Assembly: GCA_049999725.1 (NCBI GenBank)
Contig: JBNGIS010008105.1
Span: 1 to 29,574 of the forward strand
DNA: 29,574 bases
DNA from: Haplomitrium mnioides
Taxonomy: Eukaryota; Marchantiophyta; Haplomitriopsida; Calobryales
Reading direction: 5' to 3'
Shown: positions 1 through 9,665 of the stretch, piece after piece
How positions within the stretch are numbered: the stretch's first letter is position 1
Layout: each line of letters opens with the position of its first letter
Translations under genes and position numbers: made by a program
Notes under the pieces: generated by a model
Seen by the model: the letters and a program-made list of their open reading frames with translations, nothing else
Told to the model about the DNA's origin: nothing
Databases searched by the model: none

Positions 1-2
1 CA

Positions 3-722
3 CTTGGACCAGAGAAACCATACCTATCTGCCATTGGAGCATTGATGTATCTGGCTAATCAAACCAGACCTGACATTGCTTTTGCTGTAAACCTACTAGC
101 AAGGCATAGCTCACAACCAACGATACGCCATTGGAATGGCATCAAAAGAATTTTCAGGTACCTACAAGGAACTGTAGACATGGGTCTATTCTTCCCGAGA
201 AATGCAGAAAACGACATCGTTGGATATGCTGATGCTGGATACTTATCCGACCCAGACGACACAAAATCACAAACAGGATATGTATTCCTTAAAGGAGGTA
301 CAGCTATTTCATGGAAAAGCACCAAACAGACCATTACAACAACCTCTACCAATCATGCCGAAATTATAGCTTTATACGAGGCAAGCAGAGAATGTATTTG
401 GCTACGACAGTTGATTGATCACATCAACTCCAACACTGGTCAGCAACTTATCCAATCCCCTACAGTACTCTATGAAGACAATAGACCATGTGTTGATCAA
501 ATAGCCCAAGGATTCATCAAAGGGGACAGAATCAAGCATATAGCCCCTAAATTCTTCTACACGCATGAACAACATGGCGAACAGATTAACGTGCAATGGA
601 TACCAAGCAAAGACAATAGGGCTGACATCTTCACTAAACCCCTACCTACTGCCCTACACAGGGCACATTCTGAGGGCATTGGTCTACGAAAATTATCTGA
701 ACTCAATAGAAAGCAACATTGA
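3..722 (+). CDS. pol: Copia Pol, C-terminal part (end of RT and RNase H), 5' end outside the window
   Basis: The frame is open from base 3 (no start codon in the window) to the TGA at 720-722, about 239 residues. The first residues (GALMYLANQTRPDI) are the RT-RNase H connection typical of plant copia elements. The RNase H domain follows: the first acidic site in GYADAGYLSD, the STSGYxF-like SQTGYVF, SWKSTKQ, then the glutamate in NHAEIIALYEA and the aspartate in YEDN. The C-terminal block has GDRIKHIAPKFFYTH and DIFTKPLP, both hallmarks of the family. RNase H removes the RNA strand from the RNA-DNA hybrid during reverse transcription in virus-like particles. All expected catalytic residues are present and the frame is unbroken. 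Confidence 0.93.
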   Translation, partial: LGPEKPYLSAIGALMYLANQTRPDIAFAVNLLARHSSQPTIRHWNGIKRIFRYLQGTVDMGLFFPRNAENDIVGYADAGYLSDPDDTKSQTGYVFLKGGTAISWKSTKQTITTTSTNHAEIIALYEASRECIWLRQLIDHINSNTGQQLIQSPTVLYEDNRPCVDQIAQGFIKGDRIKHIAPKFFYTHEQHGEQINVQWIPSKDNRADIFTKPLPTALHRAHSEGIGLRKLSELNRKQH

Positions 723-1147
723 CATGTCATTTTCACATGGTTCAATCTCTGTCTACATATTATATCTCGCTTTCTGATATTGAGGATAATGTTTTAACTC
801 TCGGATTTGTTTTACAGATATTCCTCAACATCACGTCGCCACTACTGATATATGCATGGCTGATGAGGGCTCACAGGTTTTCCATACAGATGCCGAGAAG
901 ACGTCAACAAGAGGAGCCAGCAACAACACAACACCTTCGACGACAATACAGCAAATAGATGCGAGATGATTGGTTCCTACTTGTTTCATACAATCCATTC
1001 TTCGATGTAAATGCACTCAAGTGGTGGCACTCTTTCCCCCAGAAGAAAGCAGGGGGTTTTAATGAGACCACACTTGCAGCAGCATATAAACTCCAATAGT
1101 CCTAGAAGTGTGACTGATAAGTTTAGGACAAATCAGTCAAGGGGGAG
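723..1147 (+). other. Copia-1 3' untranslated region with polypurine tract
   Basis: There is no coding sequence here. At 1021-1072 lies a box (GGTGGCACTCTTT followed by GGTTTTAATGAGACCACA) found in the same order in copia-2 at 2168-2220; similar boxes precede 3' LTRs in plant copia elements. The polypurine tract AAGGGGGAG at 1139-1147 abuts the LTR and would prime plus-strand DNA synthesis. Confidence 0.8.
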
Positions 1148-1294
1148 TGTTATAGGACTATAGGACTAAGTCTATCTATACCCTATATATAGATAGGGTT
1201 ACATACATTCGAGACACTCGATGTATTCTATTATGTGGAATGAAGAAGTGCGGCGTAGCGTGACTTGCATGTGTGTCTCATCTATACGATAACA
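1148..1294 (+). repeat. Copia-1 3' LTR, about 147 bp
   Basis: It starts with TGTTATAGG directly after the polypurine tract and ends CGATAACA, giving the inverted ends TGTTAT/ATAACA. A TATA-like CTATATATAG lies at about 1183-1192. A second GATAACA ends at 1334, so the LTR could instead be 187 bp. I prefer 1294 because the copia-2 LTR ends in the same way after a CTCAT stretch. The 5' LTR is outside the window, so the pair cannot be compared. Confidence 0.7.
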
Positions 1295-1600
1295 GAAATA
1301 TATTCTATCGTGAATGTAAGCTTTTGTGATAACAAACCACAATTTGCATACTTCTCATTGATTTTGAGATTTTCAATATTTTCACAAGAAACTAAGAATA
1401 TTGTTCAATTTTTGCAAACAAATATTGCATTTTGATCTACCAAGCTTGTTAAAATCACTAAAAAGCTTATGTAGTTTTTTTGGGGGAAAAATCCTTTTTT
1501 TCCCTATTTTTTGAACTTGAAAATGTCTTTTTTTTTGCAAAAAAAAATAATAATAATTCTTGTTTTGATTAGCATTTTTTTGTTCATAACAACAGATGTT
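1295..1600. other. AT-rich intergenic stretch, no gene seen
   Basis: About 300 bp rich in A and T runs (long T tracts near 1470-1530, AAAAAAATAATAATAA near 1540-1555). No domain, RNA gene or LTR end was recognised. The longest reading frame here is low complexity (Lys/Asn/Phe-rich) and is not a gene. Confidence 0.6.
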
Positions 1601-1979
1601 TCTCATGCATATGATCAATCAAGATCAACACACTCAATGAAGATCTCAAAGAGAATACAACCAACAACACTCTCATGCATATGGTAAAGATCATCTTAAC
1701 TCATCAAATATCTCAAAGAGAATACAATCGACAACACTCTCATGCATATATGGTAAAGATCAGCTTAACTCATCAAATATCTCAAAGAGAATACAATTGA
1801 AAACATTGTCATGCATATGGTTGACATCAACCAAACTAAACAGATATCTCAAAGAGAATGAAACTGACAACACTCGCATGCATTTGGTCAAGATCAACCA
1901 CAAACTCAATGGACATCTCACAGATAATAAAATCGACAACCTTCCTATGTATATGATCAAGGTCAACCAAACTTAACAG
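1601..1979. repeat. Tandem repeat, six units of 67-70 bp
   Basis: Units begin at 1601, 1671, 1738, 1807, 1874 and 1943; the last is partial. Each opens with a version of TCTCATGCATATG, runs through a 'gatcaac/catc' segment, and contains ATCTCAAAGAGAATACAA. The first three are the most alike; later ones decay towards the copia-2 LTR. The array stops exactly where the copia-2 LTR begins. Most units carry CATGCA (RY-type core), which may be chance because they are copies of each other. Confidence 0.9.
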
Positions 1980-2087
1980 TGTTATCTCATGAGCGTTGCA
2001 CGCATATACACGGAAGTCTCCAAGACGGACGAGTAGAATGAATAGGTTGGAACTGCTTACATGGGGTATATATATGTCCCTATAACA
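1980..2087 (-). repeat. Copia-2 3' LTR, about 108 bp
   Basis: On the - strand it begins TGTTATAGGGAC directly after a polypurine tract and ends GAGATAACA, the same termini as the copia-1 LTR. It has a TATATATA stretch at 2067-2075. It is short for a copia LTR and about 40 bp shorter than the copia-1 LTR, with most of the difference in the middle. No second copy was found at the other end of the element. Confidence 0.7.
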
Positions 2088-2568
2088 CTCCCCCTTGGCT
2101 GATTCTTCTTCTAATAATCAGCCACACTAATGACTATATGCTATGTAAGTCCTAATCCTATTTTATGTGTGGTCTCATTAAAACCCTCCCGCTTTCTTCT
2201 GAGAAAAAGAGTGCCACCACATAATCAATAGGTGGAATAGAATGTAACAATAGTGTGTGGGGTGTGTGTAAGTAACATAATATCAAAAATTGTCAAAACT
2301 TCTTGATTTGAGAGTAAAGCAAATTTGTGGTGTTGTTGTGTTGTTGCGCTCTCTCCTTATGTCCTGAAAATTTGTTTGAAAAAATGATGTCAGCCTCAAA
2401 AGCTGAGAAGTGATGTCAACTTCTGATATAGTATGTTTTTGCTTTATATGTATGACATTCAGATAAAGTTAGGTATTTTTCAAAAGAAATTATTGTATTT
2501 GCAATCTTTTATCTTCATGACTAAAGGTCGGAGAGAGAGAGAGAGAGAGAGAAAATATATATAAACAA
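2088..2568 (-). other. Copia-2 polypurine tract and 3' untranslated region
   Basis: AAGGGGGAG (- strand, 2088-2096) is the polypurine tract abutting the LTR. The conserved box shared with copia-1 lies at 2168-2220. A perfect (GA)11 microsatellite is at 2531-2552. No gene is present. Confidence 0.75.
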
Positions 2569-3830
2569 TCATTGCTTGTTGTTTTGTTGTAATTCAGAGA
2601 GTCTTTGTAAACCAAGCCTTGGAGTATGTGCAATGTACAGAGTAGGTGAGAGTGGTTTGGTGAAGATATCTGCTTTGTTATCTCTACTTGCTATCCATTG
2701 GACATTTATTTTGTCACCGTGTTGCTCGTGAGTGTAAAAGAGTTTAAGAGTAATATGTTTAATCTTGTCATCTTTGATAAAGCCTTGAGCAATCTGGTTG
2801 ACACATGGTCAATTGTCCTCGTAAATTACTGTAAGAGAATGAAGTAGAGGTTGGCCCGTATTGATGTTGATATGATCAATCAGTTGTTGGAGCCAGATAC
2901 ATTCCCTACTAGCCTCACAAAGGGCTATGATTTCTGCATGGTTGGTCGAGGTAGTTGTAATTGTTTGTTTGGTGCTTTTCCATGAGATAATAGTGCTTCC
3001 TTTAAGGAAGACATATCCTATTTGAGACTTTGTGTCATCAAGATCAGATAAATATCGAGCATCGGCGTAATCAACAATATCATTTGTTGCATTTCTAGGG
3101 AAGAAGAGTCCCATGTCTTTTGTACCTTTTAGGTATCTGAAAATATGTTTGAGCCCATTCCACTGGCGAATGGTAGGTTGGGAGCTGTGCCTTGCAAGCA
3201 TATTTATTGCAAACGATATATCAGGTCTAGTCTGATTTGCAAGGTACATGAGGGCTCCTATTGCCAATAGATATGGTTTTTCTGATCTCAGAATTTGTTC
3301 ATGTTCTTTTCGTTTTCCAAAAATGTCTTTGGTAGGGTCCGAAGATCTCATTTCCACTGGAGTGCTCGTTGGATGAGCATTGTCCATATTGAATTGTTTG
3401 AGAATCTTGGTTGTATATGTGGATTGGTGGATCAGAATACCATCGAGCATATGCTCAAATTGAATGCCAAGATAGAAATCAAGTTCTTCGATGTCTCACA
3501 TTTCAAATATGTCTTTCAATTTAGCAATAGTACTCGCAGCTAGAGTTTTTGTGCCAAAAATATTTATGTCGTCTACATAAAGTGCAACTATGACATATTC
3601 AAAGCCTTGATGTTTCATGAATAGGCATGCAGCAATGTCATCATTTGTAAAATTCAATGTTATAATTTCTGAATTGAATCTCTAGTACCAATTTCTACCA
3701 CTATGTTTGAGCCCATATATCGATCTTAGGACTTGGACTGCTATTTGTGTGCTTGATTGATCGATTGGTGATCCAAATGCATTAATAGAATGCTTTGTCA
3801 ACTTCACATTGTCATGTGGTATACTTTGAT
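2569..3830 (-). pseudogene. pol: Copia-2 Pol: C-terminal half of RT plus RNase H, broken
   Basis: On the - strand the RT palm starts near 3740 with SIYGLKHSGRNWY and reaches the catalytic LYVDD box at about 3568-3582. The segment that follows contains DFYLGIQFEHMLDG. The RNase H domain (2809-3450 and beyond) is closely related to that of copia-1, up to YEDN. In-frame stops are seen after WY (about 3687), after FEM (about 3501) and, as TGA, between YEDN and PC (2806-2808). After this last stop the same frame continues through IAQGFIKDDKIKHI and DIFTKPLS to its natural stop at 2569. The gene is therefore dead by point mutations rather than by deletion. The upper limit is approximate, since tandem repeats begin at 3836. 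Confidence 0.88.
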
Positions 3831-3835
3831 GATGA

Positions 3836-4375
3836 GGGACTAAAGGTCCACTCTATTGTTGCTTGTGCAACTTGTATATATGTGGGACTAAAGGTCATCT
3901 GTAGCGTTGTATGCTCAACAAATTGGTTGGCTGGACTAAAGGTAAGGGAAATGTTGCTTGCTCAGCGAGTGTGTTGACTAGACTAAAGGTCCATTGGAAT
4001 GTTGCTTGCTCAATGAGTGCGCTGGTTGGACTAAAAGTCAATTGGAATCATTATGCAACTTGCTTTCCATCATTTGGCATTGTCTTTTCGACATGAGGAT
4101 TAAAGGTCCTTTCTGGATTGATAGTGGCCTTTTATGGATAGAAAGTCCTTTCATTTGTTGGCCATTAAGGACAAAAGATCCTTTTCCCAAATTGAGGTCT
4201 TTGTGGACAAAAAGTCCATTCTGAATCATTGTGCCTCTGTGGACTAAAGGTCCATTTTTATAGCGCATATCATGAGGGACAGAAGGTCCAACCACAGAGT
4301 TTAGGCCATGAGAGACAAAAGGTCTAATCTCAATATTTTGACCATGAGAGACAAAAAGGTCTATATGCACTTTGG
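3836..4375 (-). repeat. Thirteen-unit degenerate tandem repeat inside the copia-2 RT gene (48 and 36 bp periods)
   Basis: Each unit carries a version of GGACTAAAGGTCC (+ strand). The anchor bases (A of GGAC) fall at 3839, 3887, 3935, 3982, 4030, 4099, 4138, 4171, 4207, 4243, 4279, 4315 and 4351. Spacings are 48, 48, 47, 48, then 69, 39, 33, then 36 five times. Most are multiples of three. On the coding (-) strand 4038-4370 is open for 110 codons and reads as a 12-residue repeat around (G/R)PFVSHG. The array lies between the RT block around MDVITAYLCGTLD and the block SIYGLKHSGRNWY, which are normally about 40 residues apart. Confidence 0.85.
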
Positions 4376-4819
4376 TTGTTCTCCACTTGAATATGAAATG
4401 CCATCCTTGAGATGAGTTTGAAGGGTGACTTTATAAAAATCTGGGTATCCAGAGTGCCACATAAGTAGGCTGTGATGACATCCATAATGTGCATAGTAAG
4501 ATGACGTTGGAAAGCAAATGTTATCATATATCTATAAGTAATAGTGTTCATGACAGGTGAGTATGTGAGGTCATAGTCATGTCCAAGGATCTGAGTGTAT
4601 CTTTTGGCCACTAATCTTGCCTTATATCTTGTGACATCACCTTTTGCATTATATTTGTGGATCAAAATAAATCTGTAATCTGTCATATGCATATCTGGAA
4701 GTGCTGGCATAACAGATTCAAATACTTGTTGTTGTATGATAGAGTCAAGTTCCAAATTTATCACTTTTTCCCATTGGGGCCAATCAATTCTTGATTGTGC
4801 TTCTTGCATAGATAAAGGA
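4330..4819 (-). pseudogene. pol: Copia-2 Pol: N-terminal half of RT
   Basis: The open frame from the gypsy-1 insertion point reads MQEAQSRIDWPQWEKVI, then VTRYKARLVAKRYTQ, YSPVMNTITYRYMI and MDVITAYLCGTLDTQIFIKSP. This is the fingers and first catalytic aspartate (MDV) of copia reverse transcriptase. No stop interrupts about 150 residues. The frame ends at 4330 inside the first tandem repeat unit, where a run of five T (- strand) has one more base than the neighbouring unit. Without that base the RT frame passes into the repeat frame. The upstream continuation is at 25069 onward, beyond gypsy-1. Confidence 0.9.
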
Positions 4820-6074
4820 TGTCAGCCATGTGGTCGGAGCCTTAACTCTTTTTCGACCAAGTTACGACCACTTAAGGGCTGACTAGTGTTTCGGGACCTT
4901 TTATGGGAGGGACTTTGCACCGAATGGACCCCAACTTCTACTTACTAGTCAGGAGTGACTGCACAACACTCAACAACACCCAAGCACCACACCCAAGCGT
5001 ACACACCCCTCCTTTAGGCCTTAACATCGAAAGGTGCCACTTGGAAGACAAGGGCAGATTGAACAGTGCATCTGACTCTTGGCTACAATAATCTCTTGGG
5101 GAGTCATGAGTGATTCATGTTTGCCTCACGGTCCTGGCCACTAGCCCACAATTGCTTCAACAACCAACTTGCTCGTTCACATTTATTTCCTCAAAACACA
5201 CACGAGTAGGCTGTAATGATGTTGAATCACTTTGTAGTATGATTCGGAAGTCCAGAACTGGACCCAATCATCTTGTATATAGAAGGGAAACATGTCCCAT
5301 CATCTAATTATCACAATACAATGTTGTTAGTCTTGACATCCCCTGTCCAAGGTGTCTTCAAGATTTGACAAATGGAATGCAAATCTTTTAAAACTAAGAA
5401 CTTCACAGAACTGCAAACAGAACACAAATCTAACAACATACACAAACATAAAGACATCCATATACCCACACTATCTTGCCAACATTATGGTCCTTTTCCA
5501 CCTCTCAAGAATCGATCTTTTCTCTCAACTTTCCTTAAACTCCCTCCGATAACTTCAATCGTTCTCGAATTCTTCACCCCTACACTCTCATCCAGATAGT
5601 TTTTCAACTTCCCTCGCGAGAAGCCCTGAATTTACTTCCTCAGGCTTGGAAGAGGATTTCTTTAACTTCCACCTCTAGAAGACAATCCCCTCGACTACTT
5701 ACCACCCACTCCACTTTGAGTTTCAAATGGATCTTCTCTGCAGTGCGCGGGCACTAACACAACCACTCCTCTCTTGACTCCACTTGAGAATTACGACCAG
5801 AAACGTCCCCAAGCGCCCCTAAGATTGATGCTCCTACACAAACGATGCTGAGACGACCCCAAGATCCCCCCTTGGCAGCCTCTAAGAAATCCAAGACTGA
5901 AAGAGCTCCCTTCAAATTCAAGTGACGATCCACTTCCAAATGCTGGTCCACCGCAACGTTGAGTCCACTTGGATTGCTTGAGACTCTAGAGTTGCACGCT
6001 CAATGATTCTAAGTGCCCCTCCAGTTCACCTCCACCCCCGTTGGTCCCCTTGCACGAGTCCACTCCCCTCACGT

Positions 6075-6330
6075 TGTCGTGTGGCAGTAATTTAGGTCTG
6101 AGAGAATACACAAGGTATATGGCTGTGGAGAAGGTTGTGTGAAAGGTAGAAGCTTTGGTGATGAGAGTGCTGGAATGAAACAGATTTGGCAAAGATTGAG
6201 TGCTTCTTGCCTTGGTGGCTTCAAGTCCCCTTACACAAAGCAAAGGTAAGTAATTTGTACTCCCTTTGTACTTGAATTTTGGTCAAGGATAATGTAAGTT
6301 CTACTGAGTTGTTCGATCTGTAACTCTCAG
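6075..6330 (-). repeat. Gypsy-2 3' LTR, truncated to its last 256 bp
   Basis: It matches 9666-9908 closely, including GAGAAGGTTGTGTGAAAGG and GAATGAAACAGATTTGGC. Similarity stops after TAACTCTCAG (6330 and 9908). The other ~1.47 kb of the LTR and the expected polypurine tract are gone. The 31 bp to the integrase stop at 6362 contain a short A-rich run and nothing recognisable. Confidence 0.9.
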
Positions 6331-6361
6331 CACCAAAAAAAAGAAGACGTTGTTGTCGGCG

Positions 6362-6910
6362 TCAGAGAGTTTCCTCTTCTTCTTGAGTGTTCTCTTCCTC
6401 TTGCTCTTCTGGATTATCTTCCCCTTCAGACATTGGTACATAAAGTCCAATCTCCTCCAAAGCATTTTCTTGGTTTTGTTTCTTGAATAATTTCACCCTC
6501 TTGCCTGCAATTGGAACTTTGAGTAAAGTTCCATCCAACTCTCTCAATGAATATGTGGCATTATCATGTACAATCACCACTACATATGGTCCAAACCAGC
6601 GTTTAGAGAACTTCCGAATAGTACTATGTTGGTTATCCAAGCTGTTGTCATAAACCAATACCCAATCTCCTTCTTGTAGCTCTCATGGCCTCAATCTATG
6701 TTGCTAATCAAATCTTTCTTTGTTTTTCAGCCTTGCCCTCTTCAACCTTTCCACTGCTAGCTGGATATCTTTAGGCCTCCTCTCCAATTGTTGAATCTGT
6801 AGTGCAAGAAGCTCCTCTCTTGAGATCTGATCTTGCCAAAGTACGACACTCCAACTCAATATACTCTCCTCTATAGGCATGATTGGTTGTTGCCCCTACA
6901 TTAATTCAGC
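6362..6910 (-). pseudogene. pol: Gypsy-2 Pol remnant: integrase C-terminus
   Basis: The open part (6362-6658) contains FSKRWFGPYVVVIVHDN, the GPY/F module at the end of gypsy integrases, then LRELDGTLLKVPIAGKRVK and an acidic Glu-rich tail (EEQEEENTQEEEETL). Upstream in the same frame I read ERRPKDIQLAVERLKRARLK and LQEGDWVLVYDN, interrupted by TAG and TGA. The zinc finger and D,D-35-E core are absent. The boundary of the deletion lies between about 6,910 and 6,994. Confidence 0.87.
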
Positions 6911-6993
6911 TTTTTCTCCATCGTCTTGTATCTGGTGTCCACTCTAGCCTCCAATCCTGCAAATGATTCGATAGCTGAATAGAGTTCTCGTGA

Positions 6994-7308
6994 CTATAAA
7001 CACACCACCTTGTCCTCTCCTCCAAATCCAATAGCAACAAGCAGCTCCATAGGATCTTCAATTCCTTGTTCTATATATACACTTACAATTTCTTCTTCTT
7101 CATCCAACACACCTATTTTTTTGAAGTCTTTTTCAATTCTTTGAATTTTTTTTCTCTCCCATCTAGCCAAATCAACAAGCTGTGTATATACAGCAAATCC
7201 ACTCTTAGAATACTTCACTACTCCTGTACAAAAGGTACTTTCATTTTTAAGCGAGAGCACCTCTTCAGTTGTACCACCATAGTCTCGCTCTATTGTGGCA
7301 CCTTTCAA
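6994..7308 (-). pseudogene. pol: Gypsy-2 Pol remnant: protease-RT linker
   Basis: An open frame of about 104 residues (RDYGGTTEEVLSLK ... SGFAVYTQLVDLARWERKKI ... IEDPMELLVAIGFGGEDKVV). It directly follows the protease in another frame. The change of frame falls at a run of five T near 7307-7315 (- strand ATTTTTGA), where one base added or lost would explain it. I recognise no catalytic motif; it corresponds to the spacer before RT. The RT that should follow is missing. Confidence 0.6.
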
Positions 7309-7790
7309 AAATCCTGAAACTCCTTTGTGATTGTAGGAGGAGAATAGTTTCTCAAGCTATCTCTATTCCTCTCATGGTTTGCATGGACCATTAGAAACTG
7401 TACCACCTTCCTCCCATCTTGACTTCTCACCCGTGCATATGCAGATCCATCATCTAATACTTTCGTTTCCATCCTTGCAGCTATGATATAAGGCAGCCCA
7501 AGGATGACTGGGTAAGAAGTGCCTTCTTGCACAAAGAAGTTTTGTTTTGTGACCACATCACCAACTTTAACCTTCACATCCGGACATGCCCCAAAAAGTT
7601 CTCTTCGTGTGTTGTTGGCTGCTCGAATCACCCATCCATGATTGGTATCGATTGGCCACTTCCCTTGCTTATAGATATCCTTGGAAACAAGATTAATTTC
7701 TGATCCATGATCAATTAATGCAACCATTGGATCTGGAAAGTCCTCGATCTTTACAATTGTTTCAGTAGTAGCTCGAGCCTAATGGCTCCT
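7305..7790 (-). pseudogene. pol: Gypsy-2 aspartic protease
   Basis: The frame has DPMVALIDHGSEINLVS, the place of the D-T/S-G active site; here it reads D-H-G. Next come a beta-rich core and YPVILGLPYIIAARM, the I-L-G-x-P motif that closes retropepsin folds, with the aspartate-rich VLDDGSAYARV after it. The upstream part of the frame (SH, TAG, ARATTETIVKIEDF) has one stop. The enzyme would process the Gag-Pol polyprotein. D-H-G could be a feature of this subfamily or a loss of function; the sequence alone does not decide. Confidence 0.78.
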
Positions 7791-7928
7791 TGAATAATGA
7801 CTCGAGGATTTCTCGTCCTCTTGATCCAATCGCACCTTGTGATTGGTGCAGCATCGAGCTAATTCCAGCTCCTCTTCTTTGGTTACTCTTGTCTCAAGAG
7901 CATTGGTCATCGCGGTCTCCCCTACCAA

Positions 7929-9597
7929 TTATCTCTTTCTCTTGATAGTATTAATAACAACATCATGAAATTCGTTCTTTGCAATGCCAAGGATCTCTTT
8001 CAAGGTAAACTCAATCTTTGCATTGAGTACCCTCTCTTCCAATACTCCTCTTAGGTCTGTAGCTGCCTCAATATCAGATTGCAGCTTGTATGCTGGGGTC
8101 TTTTCCTTCTCTTTGGCTTTTCCTTTCTCCAAAGTAGAAGGTAAAACATCTTTCATATGTTCCTCTCTTGAAGGTTGTGTCTTTTCTCCTCTTTGTGGCC
8201 TCTTTGAAGCTGGCCACTCTTCACTGTTACTTGCTTTCTCTCTCCTTCTTTTCTCTTCCACAAGTGCCTTATGCTGATTTTTTTGCAATGTAGGCATGTA
8301 CTGAAAGAGTGTCAATTGGATCATCCCATCCAGTAGCAGTTCTGATAGATGTGGCAACCTTCAACAAATCCTCCCTTTTTGTGTTTCCTCCTTCCATTGC
8401 AGATAGCGCACAAGACCACAACCCACTAGTTTTCACGTGTTGGGTAAAATCACGCTCCACCTCAATTCCATAAGTGGTAGCCTCTACTTGCGTACTAGCA
8501 AGTTTTTGCATGTACTCCTCAACAACACCCTTCATTCCTCCTTGTCCAAAATTGGTTTTGAGGATCTCACCCGTTTCTTTGAAAGCAATCTTGCCCTCCT
8601 TCCAATAGATAACTCCAAAGTGAATAGAATGAGTAAAGTCTCCACACTCTTTTCTTGAGTGTTCGGTGTTGTCACACCATATACACCATTGAATATACCC
8701 TGGTTTTTGGGTAGGCTGATTGTTGCTTGCCTCTTTTTTCCCTTCTAACTTTGCAAATTTAATTTGCAGATCCTTCATGCCATTGACTAGCTCCTCCACT
8801 ACATCTCTTTGTGGAGCAATAGTAGGAAGATGAGTAGGAGGCATAGAACTAGCAGGAATAGTGGGAGCAATTGGATGTTTACGAGGTACTATGATGGGTG
8901 GTGGTCTCACATCATGCCTTACCACCACCTTGCCTCTTCTGGACTCCCTCTTAGTCAATACACTTACTGCCTCTAAAACTCCCTTCCAGTCAGAAGTCAA
9001 GCCATTATCTTTGGTTCTATCCTCTAGAAGTAACTCCAATTCTCTCTGCAGATCATCATTTGCTGACTGTAGGAACATCTCCACCTTATCCTTCTCTAGA
9101 GTCAATTTCTCCATATAAGACAATTGGGAAAATTGCCTCTCAAACTCTCGAAAAAACTCCGTAGCAACCAAACCTTTGTTTGTTTGATTCACCCATTCGA
9201 TGAATGACTTTTTAGTCACTCTATCTGCATCCTCCAGTGAATATTCTTCCTTTAGTTAGAGAGAAAAGCTCTCTCAGTCACCCCCATACACTCGGATAAG
9301 CTCCTTTACACGTCCTCTTAACTCTAATACAACAGCTAACTCAAAAGTTTGAATCATATCTCTTTCTGAAACTTTATTAAGTTCCATCTCTCGAGCATAG
9401 TATTTCAAATATTTGGAGATATTTCTTCCATCAAATTGGTCCAGCAATCCAACAATAGATTGCAAAGCTCTCGTAACCATTACTTCTTTTCGGTCAGAAG
9501 CTTGTTGTTACTGCATAAACAGGGAAAATGCTTGGAACATTTGCGCAATCGCATGGTCCAATTGTAGCATAGGAGTCCCTTGGCCAGAAGAACCCAT
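7929..9597 (-). pseudogene. gag: Gypsy-2 Gag with CCHC zinc knuckle, broken
   Basis: The start is the ATG at 9597-9595 (MGSSGQGTPMLQL), about 70 bp inside the 5' LTR end. The frame continues through DQFDGRNISKYLKYY, DADRVTKKSFIEWV and FFREFERQFSQLS, which is the retrotransposon Gag domain. A zinc knuckle, CIWCDNTEHSRKEC (CX2CX4HX4C), lies at 8644-8685. Three in-frame stops interrupt it: a TAA before QQASD, and a TGA and TAA on either side of ESFSL near 9250-9276. At the A7 run (8278-8284) the frame changes; the new frame (7929-8283) is a charged, Lys/Glu-rich region with ATDLRGVLEERVLNAKIEF. Gag would form the virus-like particle and bind RNA. Confidence 0.87.
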
Positions 9598-9665
9598 ACT
9601 GATTTCTAGAGCCTCTAACGCTTCACACTCTCTCCACCTCAGAGTTTCATGTCAGGTTCACCAAC

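Larger units (their letters stand above)
1..1294 (+). mobile_element. Copia-1: 3' part of a Ty1/copia LTR retrotransposon
   Basis: The window opens inside this element, so its 5' half is outside. What is visible, in order, is the RNase H end of Pol (to 722), a 3' untranslated stretch, a polypurine tract ending at 1147, and a short 3' LTR beginning TGTTAT. It is the same family as copia-2: their RNase H proteins are close to identical in many blocks, and both share a conserved box before the LTR. The visible reading frame has no stop or frameshift, which makes this the least decayed element in the window. Whether the complete copy is autonomous cannot be judged from here. Confidence 0.9.

Noticed and set aside
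2518-2530. A lone copy of the RT repeat core (gactaaaggtcg) in the copia-2 3' untranslated region
   Set aside because: Only about 12 bp match and no flanking unit sequence is present. It is too short to link to the array at 3836-4375.
8269-8290. A run of seven A (- strand) in phase at the end of the gypsy-2 gag frame, looking like a -1 programmed frameshift site
   Set aside because: The downstream gag-linker frame is reached by a +1 (or -2) shift, not -1, so the heptamer does not explain it. A one-base indel in the homopolymer is simpler in an element already full of stops.
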